This document shows, piece after piece, positions 43,347 through 53,990 of a stretch of 64,000 bases of DNA. The DNA is from Tipula vernalis. Lineage: Eukaryota > Arthropoda > Insecta > Diptera > Tipulidae. How positions within the stretch are numbered: position 1 is the first letter of the stretch; each line of letters opens with the position of its first letter. The notes under the pieces were generated by a model. The model did no database searches. It saw only the letters and a list, made by a program, of their open reading frames with translations, and had not been told where the DNA came from. The position numbers were made by a program, and so were the translations under genes. The stretch lies in the NCBI GenBank assembly GCA_958295665.1, contig OY282560.1:95705930-95769929 (forward strand), given 5' to 3'.

Positions 43347-43521
43347 TTTTTCGAATTTTCTCATTTTTGGCGCAAAAAATCTTAAAATTGTGTTTTTTGA
43401 AAACGGCTCCGGCGATTTGACTGATTTTTGCGTTTTTGAACTTCTCGAAGGTGAAACTTTCAATGGCCGAAACTTTCAATGGCTTTTTTGGACCATTTAA
43501 ACTTGGTTCAGGGACACCGTG
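43347..43521 (-). repeat. Right terminal inverted repeat of the RAG1-like transposon
   Basis: Complement starts CACGGTG at 43521; a 23-base gap, then CCAAAAAAG. It carries a small internal duplication of the CCATTGAAAGTTTC block relative to the left end. Confidence 0.85.
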
Positions 43522-43700
43522 AAATATCATTTTAGAATCCCATTTCCAACGCACATATCAAATTTCATCATAATCGGTTGATAAATATACAAGTTCCATC
43601 ATACTTGGCCATATTCCAGAACTTTATCCGAAAATCATTTTAGAATCCCATTTCCAACGCACATAAACAAGTTCCCTCATACTGGCCATATTCCGCACTG
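43522..43700. repeat. ~107-bp tandem repeat, right part
   Basis: Continuation of the array cut by the transposon: CCATATTCC at 43609 and 43685, the last unit shortened to 76 bp. Confidence 0.88.
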
Positions 43701-43935
43701 GACCATCTCAACCCGAATTCAACCCGCAAACGGCCTCCAACTTCAACCCTCAACCCAACCACAAACTCTCTTTCAACTGAATCCTCAAACCAGCATAAAT
43801 AAAAAATTGGTCAACTGCATTATATCTTAACCCAACCCCAACTGAACTCCAACTCAACTTGAACTCAACCCGTAAATTAACCCTTAACTTAACCTTCAAC
43901 TCAACCCCAAACTCAATACCCAACTTAATATTCAA
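43695..43935. repeat. CAACCC-rich low-complexity tract
   Basis: C/A-rich words like those at 38930-39200; the two tracts bracket the 107-bp array. Confidence 0.8.
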
Positions 43936-46007
43936 ACCTTCATATATAAAAAATTGGTAAATATTTCTATAACCACGTATTTTGAATCAAATCACTAAAA
44001 TCAAATTTTTGATCATTTTTGACAGGATTTCAATACTTTGGTCTTTTTAGACCGAAGTAATTTTTTTGTCAGTAATCAGTAAAAAAATTTACCGTTATTT
44101 TTACATGATCGGTTTAACCTTAAAAAAAAATTAAACCCACATTGGAAAATTTGAAGAATTTACACGTCAGCAGTCAAGATCTAAGCTCTCCAACCTATCT
44201 TCAAAAGTATCTCTTATTTTGACGATGAACTGATCAGAAATTTATCCCTTTTTCGGTTATAACAGTAGTCAGAGCAGAATGGAGACAAACTGAAAGCAAC
44301 TCTGGAAAAAAATGTAGTCTGCCAATCCACATACATATCTTGATAAATATATACCTTTACACCTTGCTTTTCAAATAAACTAAAATTAACCCAAGGAAAG
44401 TGAAGAAGAGGGCATAATATAAAAAAATCGCCAAATAACGGATAAACTTTTCTTTCATTTCTTTTTTGTGGTAAATCTTTCAGTTTTTAAATAGTTAGGT
44501 AGCCAAATACCAAAGGAGTTAATTGTTTAGTATATGTGTATTTGTTCCAAATATATAACATAATAAAAGAAAAAGCATCACCAACACCGACGAAATTTTT
44601 GTTGTTAAAAAACAGATAAAAAAAAACTTGCTAATCCTTTACCATCCCATCGATCTCACGCCTATACATAAAATATTTCTTTATCACTACTTTGTACATT
44701 TAAAATCATTAATTAAAATCAAATATTGGTATAGGAAAAATATGATTGATTACATGAACATTTTCAAATGTAAGTTCCCGTGGGTGATGGTGGCGGGAAA
44801 CTATACAGCGACACTTAATTTTTTTGTCATCAGATAATAAATTAGAAACAACACAAAAATTCGATTTTTCCGGCAGGTGTTATGAGAGAATAAACCGGTA
44901 GGAATGTACAACCTATAATGGCAAGGTTATTTCCCATTCCACAATGCATTCCGTTTTTTTCAAATCCTCAGTGGTATTATGTTTTTGGGAAAATATTATT
45001 TTCATTTTATTGTTATGGTTTTTAATTAGAAATAAAATGAAATTGCCTAAAATCATCGTTTTCTTGTTATACACACATACATACAAATAAAGATGAGGAA
45101 TATAAAAATAAATTTCTTGTGCGCTTAAAAATTTATTTAAGTTTTCCAAAGTACAGAAAATACAATTTATTGTATTTCCATTCACATAAACTAAATTGGG
45201 GTTTTGTGGTTTTATCTTGGTTTTAAAATTGTGATTTAATTAGAGCTGTTGAGCAAGATAAAATTAGCTTAAACCGTTGTCATTCGTAAATTACACTTAC
45301 AGTACACATAGATTGTGGTAATCCACATCCGCCAAAACTATCTTAAATTACTTTTTTTCATTTACAATCACAAACACAAATCTTATTAACAGACCATAAA
45401 TAATTATTATTCAAATAAATATTTATGTACATAATCAAAATGTATTATGAATAATAACAATAATATGATTTATTATCAAACCAAAAAAAAAAATGTCATT
45501 TGATATCGTGTGAAGAAAAAGTTAAATAATAAGAAAACAATACAAAATCTTTAAGAACGACAAACAACAAGACAGAGAAAATTTAAGAATTCTTTTTATT
45601 TAATAATACAAATGAGACTAGAAGAATTTTATTTCAATTTATTCTCTTTCAATGTTGTTGCAATCGTATTAATGAAATGAAACAATTCGTTTTAATTATT
45701 TATCTGGAAAGAAAACGCTTTTCAGTTTAATTACAAATGTCTTGTTCTTCTTAACCCTTGTTACTACCATGGTTTGTTGTATGCTTTTTTTAATTGAAAA
45801 GCCATTAAATTTCGTTGTACTATAGCTTCTGCTACATTTGATTCCCAAATAAATGTATTGGGTTCAGTTCATTACTTAAATCGAATTGTTGCACACAAAT
45901 TGTTGCTAAAAAAGAAACAATTTAAACTTTAAAGAAATCTTATCGTGCCAAATATTTTATTTGTTAAATTTTAGTTTGAAAATTAATTTTATAAACGCTG
46001 AAAATTA
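43936..46007. other. AT-rich interval without recognised genes
   Basis: No transposon ends or protein similarity found; short open frames are of AT-rich composition only. Confidence 0.55.
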
Positions 46008-46161
46008 TTAATTGTTAGATTGATTTTTATTGCTGTGGACAACATTTCTAAGTGCTGTACCGGTTGCATGAATATTATTATCCCAGTTAGTGTGACTTTC
46101 ATCGACATAAGAGCGAATTGCTCTAAGTATAGAACGTACGCGGGTGGTATTTCGGTGTAAA
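46008..46161 (-). pseudogene. gypsy integrase, C-terminal piece
   Basis: SILRAIRSYVDESHTNWDNN then ATGTALRNVVHSN is the segment after the catalytic core in gypsy integrases (the ERVNRS...ALRNSIHS region). It continues the integrase core at 53249-53442, now 7 kb away, across the mariner insertion with one frameshift. A stop ends it at 46008. Confidence 0.75.
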
Positions 46162-46560
46162 TACCATCTGATCAAATTTGACCCGGAATGGTCCATTTAA
46201 ACCGCACGCGTAATCCGAACCGGTAATTTTTTGTTTCTTTTGCATTCGTGTGACTTTTAAGCAGAATACGTCCATTACTGTGAGCTTGGCAGCCATTTGT
46301 TTACGACGCGAAAAGTTTGGCTGACGGTTTTTACTATGGAAAAAAAATTGAACAACGAGTTTGCTTGACATTTTGTATTTCCAATGGAATTACGGCTACG
46401 GAATCATTGAAAATTTTGCAGAAGGGTTTTGGGGTTAACAACGATAACATCGAAATGTGAAGAAAATTGTGCTCGAAAAGCGTAGTGTTGGCATTAAAGA
46501 GATATCAAAGGCTCTCAACATCTCTTATGGATCGACTCAACATATTTTGGTTGATGTTTT

Positions 46561-46757
46561 TGTTGTAAATTTGCCGATGGATACGAATCTTATATGTTAA
46601 TAAAAAAAAAAAAACGTCTGTACTAGACAAGTTGATTGACGAAAGTAAAAATAAAATTTTTTTTATTTTCAATGACGTTATATACATAATTACAAACTCT
46701 ATAAACAATGTTACCAACAGATAAAAATAAAACCAAAATATAATTCTCATTTCAATA
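46561..46757 (-). repeat. copia 3' LTR
   Basis: On plus it begins TGTTGTAAATTTGCCGATGG and ends CATTTCAATA; read on the element's own strand it starts TATTG rather than the usual TGTTG. Confidence 0.92.
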
Positions 46758-47052
46758 CCACCACTAGAATTCTATTTCTTCACAATGCAAATCCTCATTG
46801 CATTGACGAACTTCTGATGTTTGTCAGTGTTGATATCCTTTGTCAATACATCTGCTAACATGTTGTCGGTCGAAACATACACAAGTTCGATACGTTTGTC
46901 GTTTACCATGTCACGCACGAATAAAGTGATGTCTTACATCAATGTGTTTAGTTCTCGGATGGTAACTGGTAGTTATAGCTAGATTAATGGCACTCCTGTT
47001 GTCGCCAAAAATTTTCACACACCTTGAAGTTTCGACAAATAACTCCGGCAGT

Positions 47053-49309
47053 AATCCGTTCAAAGCTTGGCAGTCAACATTTGGCCCTTTCAAATCAACG
47101 GGAGGGGACTGCGTATACCCAGCATTTTTACAACAAGGCCTGCAGACTTTGCTGCCTTATCTTACTATACTCTTCAGAGCCAGCTACAGCTTGGAATATG
47201 TTCCAAGAAGCTGGAGGGAGGTGCGGGTGATTTGTATCCCGAAAACGGGAAGAAGATCCGCAGAGGACGTCGGGTCTTATAGACCCATTAGTATCACATC
47301 ATTTATTCTGAAAACCATGGAGAAGACACTGGGCCTAGATATTAGATCCAATGCCCTCCTAAGACATCCTCTAGACCCCAGCCAACATGCATATCAGACT
47401 GGGAGATCGACAGAAACAGCGCTCCACGAGCTGACAACAAATATCGAAGATACACTTCGGAATAAAGAGGTTTTGTTATGCTCCTTCATCGATATTCAAG
47501 GGGCTTTTGACAATACCAAGTTCGAAATGATTGAAGAACAAGCAAATGCAAGGGGAATAGACTCCTCCACCATAGGGTGGATAATCAATATGCTTAGAAA
47601 CAGGAGGATAACGGCCTCCTTTGGTGATAAAACCATCACGATTGCGGCTTCCAGGGATTGTCCCCAGGGGGGAGTTCTCTCACCCCTTTTGTGGCTACTC
47701 GTGATGGATGGACTACTTGACGCGACTGGTGTATTGAGACGGGGCTTAGAGTAAACCCCAACAAAATTATTTGTACTTTCTTTACAAATCGGAGGAAAAC
47801 AATTCTCCCATCTCTATCTCTAAATGGGGAAATTCTCCAAATGGCAACGGAGGTTAAGTACCTGGGAGTGTTACTTGATCAGAAACTGACATTGAACCCG
47901 TTTTTAAAATATATCACAAACAAGGCAAATAGGGCGCATTTCACTTGCAAAAGAATGATTGGCAAAACGTGGGGTCTGAATCCCCAAATGGCGCTTTGGT
48001 TATACTCAACCATCGTAAGACCAATAATCTTTTATGCGGCGTTTGTGTGGTGGCCTAAGACAGAGCAAAGTGGTGCATTCTCAATATTGGATAGGATCCA
48101 GAGGCTAGTTTGTTTGAGTGTAACGGGAGCGATGAAAACCTGCCCTACAGCTGCTCTTGAGAAGCTATTGGGGCTCTCACCACTACACTTGCACCTTAAA
48201 AGAGTAGCTGGTTCAAGGGCAGTCAATCTAAAAATAACATCTCAAATTAAAACTATTAGACCAGGACATAATAGCATCCTGGAGAAATTGAATCTGGACG
48301 AGGAAATAATCTAACTATCAGACGTGATGGTTACAACTATTGACTGCCGGAGGAATTTCACGATTGAGATACCCGACAGGGAACAAACGGGGAGTACCAT
48401 CTACTCCTTACCCCGTCATGCTTCCGTATGGTACACTGACGGTTCAAAATCAGGGGTGGGTACGTATTCCATTGAGTAAAACCCCCACAGCTTTCCAAGC
48501 AGAGATATTTGCGATCGAGGTATGTGTGCTTCGATGTCTCACAAAAAAATATAGAAAAACCGCGATTTACGTAAATCGGACAGCCAGGCGGCATTGCTTG
48601 CCTTAGGAGCATCTGTCTTCTATTCCAAAATAATCTGGAGCTGCTATTGCAATCTTCTAAAACTCAGCAGGGAGAATAAAGTAACCATTTCTGGTCCCCC
48701 GGCCATTCCGATATACAAGGAAACGAGGCGGCAGACCGCTGTGAAAAAGAGGCAGCGGAGAGCGCTTTCCTTGGCCCCGAGCCTAGTATTGGTTACTCCA
48801 AGAGCCATCTGGCAAATGTCATAAGGAATTGGGAACAAAAACATACGAAAATATTCTGGGAGTCCTCCATTGGGATGAGACAGACCAAAAAACGATTATG
48901 CTATGATATTAGACGTTTAGATCAGGCAATCAAGATGGATAGACAATCTCTAAAATCCCTCATCTGGTACTTAACAGGACATGGCCCTTTTAATGGACAT
49001 CTGGAGAAAATGGGAAAGTCCTCTACAAACCGTTGTAGATTCTGCAACCTGGAAAGGGAAACATCCGAACATCTACTATTCACGTGTGATGCTATAATCC
49101 ATAAAAGACTTAAATTACTCCATGCATACACAATACAGTGGCCTAACGCCGGCCCTTTAAATATGTATGAGCTGGTGGCGTTTATCAAGGATTTGAACCT
49201 CCACTTTACGTGAAACCTTCCAGGGATGCACAATAGACCTCAATGGTCGCGGTGCACAGGGCTAGTATAGCTCACCCCTTATAAAAAATTAAAAAAAAAT
49301 AAATCCGTT
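47053..49309 (+). mobile_element. LOA-type retrotransposon copy A2, 5'-truncated, with 8-bp duplication
   Basis: The inserted body is 47061-49301. AATCCGTT stands at 47053-47060 and 49302-49309. The right end is an A-rich tail (49281-49300) and the left end is truncated inside the RT. It lies within the copia RNase H domain in opposite orientation; removing the body and one AATCCGTT restores a continuous copia reading frame. It is the youngest layer of this nest. Confidence 0.95.
47067..49213 (+). pseudogene. LOA-type pol, RT-RNase H part (copy A2)
   Basis: Starts in the RT at FGPFKSTGGDCVYPAFLQQ. RT motifs: PISITSFILKTMEK, SFIDIQGAFDNT (motif A) and CPQGGVLSPLLW (motif B). A deletion near 47718 removes motif C (YADD), which copy A1 keeps. 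The thumb region KRMIGKTWGLNPQ and LEKLLGLSPLHLHLKR follow, then RNase H pieces (WYTDGSK near 48430, SDSQAALLAL near 48580, GHSDIQGNEAAD near 48700) in changing frames. A CRFCNLERETSEHLLFTC knuckle near 49040 precedes the stop at 49213. Loss of YADD makes it catalytically dead. Confidence 0.9.
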
Positions 49310-52300
49310 TAACCAAATCGCCTCCTGTGTGGCCGAAGATAACGCCATATATTCGGCCTTAGTTGTTGACAGTGCCACTGTGGGTTGTTTTATGGAATTC
49401 CAATATATCGGACCGTTTTGATATGTAAAAACATATCCTGTAGTTGATCGTCTCTGGTCCAAATCGCTCGCCCAATCAGCATTAGAAAAAACAGACAAAC
49501 CGCTGCCACCATTTTTTCTGCATTCCAATTTAACCGTTGCACTTCCCTTTAAATAACGCAAAATCCGTTTAACAGCTGTCCAATGAGCCTGTTCAGGGTT
49601 ATTGTTGAATCGACTAACTAAATTCACGGCATAACACACATCTGGTCTGGACACTTGAGCCGCAAACAATATACTTCCAGCAGCTGACTGGTATGGCACT
49701 TCAGCCATTTCATCCCGTTCTCTTTTTGTATTTGGGCAAAACTCCGCCGACAGTTTTTGATTGATGTCTATAGGCGTCGATACCGGATTGTAATCCGCCA
49801 TATTATAACGTGATAACATCTCGTTGATATATTGTTCTTGGTCAATCCAAATTGAACCATTCTTGCGATCGCGTGTTATTTTGTAGACCTAATACATAAC
49901 GCGCTTCACCCAAATCTTTCATCTTGAATGTTGACATCAGGTTTTCTTTGAGGTTCCTTTTCATTTCTTTGTCATTCGTGAATATTATCGCAGGTCATCC
50001 ACATAAACGGCAACAAATATCATTTTACTTCCACTAACTTAGTAATAGATGCACGGATCGACTTTGGACTTGGCTAAACCAGATTTTAACAATTCTTTGT
50101 CCAACTTTATATTCCAAATTCGGCTTGCCTGTTTTAAACCACACAATGATTTGTTAAGACTACACACTTTGTTGCCTTTTGCATAACCTTCCGGAGGCGT
50201 CATGTAGATCCCCTCATCGAGATCTCCTTGTAGAAATGCCGTCACGGCATCCAATTGATCTATATCAAGATCTCTATATCAAGATCATATTTCACGCCAA
50301 TTGCAATTAACGTCCTAATCGAGCTATACCTGACTACCGGGGCATAAGTTTCTGCGTATACCTTATGATCTTTCCAGTGGCGTTCCTCTTGGTTTTGAAA
50401 ACCCATTTACAGGTTATCAGCTTTCGATTCGGTGGAAGATCAACAAAACTCCAAGTGCTGTTTTGTTGCAACGAACTGTATTCATCACACATGGCCTCTT
50501 TCCATTTCTCACTATCGGCTCGATTCAACACTTGGCTGACAGTGACTGGATCATTCATTTCAATTGAATGCACGTTGTAAGTCATATAGTCATTCCATTT
50601 TACTGGCTTAGGCTATCTAGAAAAACGCCTAGCTTCGCTTTCATTTATATTATTCTCGACTGATTCAGGAGGCACATAGTCATCAGCCATTACTTGAAGA
50701 GTTTCATTCTGAGTTTCTTGTTCAGTCGTGTAAAATGTATCGTCGTTGGTCACTTCGTCAGATGATGCAGAGTTGTCATTCTGACCTGGATCATTGGTTG
50801 TGGTCTGTGACAAATCTCCGATGTCATCATTATCGATGCTTCTGGGAAAATATCTAAATAAGAGGAATTGACTGATTCTGACAGTATCTGTTCTTCAACA
50901 AGCTGGGGTCATACACCCTGTAGGCTTTCGATACTTCGCTATACCCAATGAAGATTCCCATCTTCGACTTTGCGTCAAATTTTTTCCGTTTCTGTTTTGG
51001 GATATGCACCCAACATACACAACCGAACACTCGGAAACGCGAAAAATCCGGTTTTCTCGCGGACCACGCTTCTTCTGGTGTCATTCCATTAATGACTCTA
51101 CACGGTGAACGATTAATTGTATATGCCGCGGTAGACACTGCTTCTGCCCAAAATGGTTTGCACGTTCTGATTTCAACTTCATCAAACTGTTGAAATTTAA
51201 ATGTCCCATTCGCCGAAGCCATAATATTTCATCTGAATTAGATGTCCCAGTACTGGATATCAGAGCCAAACTGTCATTCGGCCGATTAAATATAAACATA
51301 GTATTTTCATGTTTTGCTGTGATGACTACTTTGTTCGATTGATCATACACACTACACCCACTGTTATCAAATACTACCTTTTTACCGTTTTTTACTATTT
51401 GGCTGACGGATAAAAGTTTTGCATACAGATCTGGAACAAACATCACTTTATTTACGTTGACAACACTTCCATCACCGGCCTCCAGCTGAATGTCACCAAC
51501 ACTACTGACAGTCAGATGAGAATCATTCGCAGTCATGACCTCGTTATTCAGTGGTGGCTCTGTGGTTCCTTTGAACCGATCCCCGTGCGATGTTATATGG
51601 GCTGAAGCTCCTGAATCAATATACCATTCTGATGATTTAGCGGTTATACTCAGAAACGATGCAAACAAAGTTTTTTTCATTCTGAGGCTTTGTAGGCCTT
51701 TTCTCTGGACAATTAGACGCATAGTGACCAAGTTTGTTACAATTGTAACATCGAATGAACTTCTTGTCCTGACTTTTTAATTTAACTTTCTTCGTAGCCA
51801 ATGCTGCATTATTTGTCATGGATTCACTCTTGACATCTTGTAATATTTTATTTTTAATTGAATCGGCAGAAATCTTAATACCGGAAGCATCAATGCCCAT
51901 AATCATCGGTCTGTACTCATCTGGTAGACCCGATAATAGCAACGTTCTAGTCCATTCATTCGTCACGGCCAATCCGACACCATTCAACTTATAAGCATAT
52001 GTAACCAATTTATTCACGTATTCCTCTACGGAACTGCAATCAGTCAATCTCGTTGATATTAAACTCCTGAGTAAACCTACTCGCCTGGTCAAACCAGCAT
52101 CTGGGAAAGCTTTCTTCAATTCATCCCACGTTTTTTTGGCAGATTTTGTACTCTGCACATGTGGATAAACTATTTTGTCAATCAACAAAATCAACTTGGC
52201 GCGTGCCTTTTTAATATTTTTCTCGTTTTCGTCTTTACCTATTACTGCATCCCGTAGGTCTAGGTCCTCAAAATATGCTTGTACAGCGAACCTCTACGAG

Positions 52301-52397
52301 TCATAATTATCACGCCCTTTTAGTTTTTCTATCGATGAAAAAGCCATTTCCGACATTTTTTAATTAACACAAATTTATGTTTCACTAATAATCGTAT

Positions 52398-52412
52398 GCT
52401 GGGCCCATAACC
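52398..52412 (-). other. copia primer-binding site, initiator tRNA-Met type
   Basis: GCTGGGCCCATAACC on plus directly abuts the right LTR. It equals the anticodon-arm sequence of initiator tRNA-Met (CAT anticodon), so the element's sense strand is complementary to an internal tRNA fragment, as known for Drosophila copia. Confidence 0.85.
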
Positions 52413-52603
52413 TGTTGTAAATTTGCCGATGGATACGAATCTTATATGTTAATAAAAAAAACGTCTGTACTAGACAAGTTTATTGACGGAAGTAAAAAGA
52501 AACCTTTTTTTTATTTTCAATGACGTTATACATAATTACAAACTCTATAACCACTGTTACCAACTGATAAAAATAAAACCAAAATATAATTATCATTTCA
52601 ATA
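52413..52603 (-). repeat. copia 5' LTR
   Basis: Same ends as the LTR at 46561. Differs by a shorter A run and several substitutions. Confidence 0.92.
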
Positions 52604-53248
52604 GTTTTAGGTATGAAATGCATTGCCGTTCGACTAGTGCCGAGAAGTCCGAATTTTTTCGAAAAAGAACGTCGAGTAGAGGTCGCAAAAGAGATGCTTC
52701 CTAACCCGTCAAAGTCGGTCAAAAAGCAAGGTAATGCTTATCGTTTTCTTCGCTTACCGTGGTATGTTTCACCTTGAATTCGTTTCAGAGTGTCAAACGG
52801 TCAATAAAGCATACTACTTGGCCTTTTTGTGGCGTCTACGTGAAACAATTCATCGTAAACGGCCGGATTTGTGGGCAAACAATTTATCGAATTTTTCACC
52901 ACGATAATGCGCCGTCACATTCCAGCCTGATTGTGACTGAATTTTTGGCCAAACACGAAATAAAAGTCAACGCTCAGCCACCGTACTTGCCAGATTTGGC
53001 TCCCTGCGACTTTTTCCTGTTTCCGAAACTCGATGAGTTGCTTGAAGCCACAAAAATAAATTCGCTGAAGGAACTAAAGGCCATCCCGGCCGACGCCTAT
53101 AAAATGTGTCAAAAATGGATTGACCGTTGGCATGCTTGTATTGCCTCAGAATGAGCCTATTTTGAAGGCGATATTAAAGATTTGTATTAAAATACATAAA
53201 AATGTTGTTCTTTTTACCAGTCCGAGTCAAATTTGATCAGATGTTATA

Positions 53249-53990
53249 CATTTAATCTCAAATATGTTAATGAGATCATGAAACATTTGTGATGTAAATT
53301 GACCGCCATAATCACTATGTTTAATTTCCGGGATAGAAAATGTGTGGAAAACTCGGTTCTCTAAGAAATTGTAAATAATTTTTGCTTTTACATCTCGAAT
53401 TAGCTCAATAAAAATATACTTAGAAAAGTGGTCTAACACCACTATAGAATGTATTTATTGCCAAGTTTTGACCTAGGGTAGATTCCAAGTAGGTCGATAA
53501 AAAGTTTTTGGAACGGACGATAACTTTCGGAAAATTTTCGGGTAATAAACGTTTTTGGCCATGTTTGCCCAGAAATAATATCGTCGAATTAAGTGTAAAG
53601 TCTTTTGATAACCAAGATGTGCGGTTGTAGGATGACAATGTGCATGATTTATAAAGCTTCCACGATGGAATATCAGAATCGAAAAATATGTCGTGTTGAA
53701 TCGGCTTGACGTTGATTTAAATTTTACCATCCATGACTTTAATATTAGGCAATTTCCCAGGAAATAGTAGTCGAAAGTAGTCATCATGTACCAAATTTTC
53801 ATTACCTTTGCAAAATTCAATATTGAAATTGAATGCCTGAAGTTTACGGCTCCAGCGAGCGAGGCGTCCGGAGAGGTCCTTTTCTCCCATTAACCACTAC
53901 AAACTTGCGTAATCAATGATTATGGTGATAGGAAACCCTTCCACATATTTTATAAATTTCATCGAAGTGAAGTTCTTAGCAAATAAAAAA
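53249..53990 (-). pseudogene. gypsy RNase H end and integrase
   Basis: From 53990: FTSMKFIKYVEGFPITIIIDYASL (RNase H strand with the catalytic Asp region), GRLARWSRKLQAF and a KGNENLVHDDYF-like tether. Then the zinc-binding HCHPTTAHLGYQKTLHLIRR near 53625 and the integrase core VLDHFSKYIFIELI, EIKHSDYGGQFTSQMF near 53310-53440 (Asp residues of the D,D,E triad; Tyr replaces the usual Asn in SDNG). The final Glu segment lies beyond the mariner insertion. Frameshifts throughout. Confidence 0.82.

Larger units (their letters stand above)
40289..43521 (+). mobile_element. RAG1/Transib-like DNA transposon, 3,233 bp (copy 1)
   Basis: The ends are inverted repeats of about 175 bp beginning CACGGTGTCCCGGAACCAAG (left) and CACGGTGTCCCTGAACCAAG (right complement); they are nearly identical through GAGCCGTTTT and the GCGCCAAAAATGAGAAAATT block. 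AAAT flanks both sides (40285-40288 and 43522-43525). The interrupted 107-bp repeat unit is restored to its expected length if one AAAT is removed, so the duplication appears to be 4 bp; Transib elements usually give 5. The terminal CACGGTG resembles the CACAGTG heptamer of V(D)J recombination signals and the Transib ends. One broken transposase gene lies on the plus strand. Confidence 0.9.
46760..52356 (-). pseudogene. copia gag-pol, interrupted
   Basis: Polyprotein of the copia element from the ATG at 52356 (MSEMAFSSIEKLKG). In order: gag with an early stop, CYNCNKLGHYASNC knuckle (near 51740), protease WYIDSGASAHIT (51600), GAG-pre-integrase MGHLNFNSL, then a deletion that removes the integrase catalytic core and resumes at CKPFWAEAVSTAAYTINRSP (51150). 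RT has WVFKTKRNATGKI, MDAVTAFLQGDL and VYVDDL (near 50010). RNase H has DVCYAVNLVSRF, NADWASD and TKAEYMALS (49350); after the LOA insertion it continues FGDNRSAINLA and KHIDVRHHFIR (46910-47000). Several frame breaks. Loss of the integrase core makes it non-autonomous. Confidence 0.92.
46561..52603 (-). mobile_element. Ty1/copia LTR retrotransposon, defective, carrying a LOA insertion
   Basis: Two direct LTRs (46561-46757, 197 bp; 52413-52603, 191 bp) enclose minus-strand gag-pol remnants. The flanks are GTTTT at 46556-46560 and 52604-52608, a perfect 5-bp target duplication inside the mariner. The primer site lies next to the right LTR. A 2.2-kb LOA element interrupts the RNase H region. 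The LTRs differ by small indels and a few substitutions, so insertion was not recent. Confidence 0.95.
46336..53154 (+). pseudogene. mariner transposase in two pieces
   Basis: Piece 1 (46336-46560) begins MEKKLNNEF and, through frameshifts, gives the helix-turn-helix region ending KRSVGIKEISKALNISYGSTQHIL. Piece 2 starts at 52604 directly after the copia: VLGMKCIAVRLVPRSPNFF, then a deletion removing the first catalytic Asp region, then TVNKAYYLAFLWRLRETIHRK, FHHDNAPSHSS (second Asp) and PDLAPCDFFLFPKL (third Asp of the D,D34D triad). The two pieces are continuous once copia and one GTTTT are removed. Inactive. Confidence 0.88.
46164..53246 (+). mobile_element. mariner transposon, split by copia
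   Basis: Inverted ends CCATCTGATCAAATTTGAC (left) and, complemented, ACATCTGATCAAATTTGAC (right); TA flanks at 46162-46163 and 53247-53248. Its two halves (46164-46560 and 52604-53246) are separated by a copia element with the GTTTT duplication. Combined length without copia is about 1.04 kb, shorter than the usual 1.3 kb, because the middle of the transposase is deleted. Confidence 0.88.

Noticed and set aside
44628..44837. 69-codon frame
   Set aside because: AT-rich composition and no similarity that I recognise.
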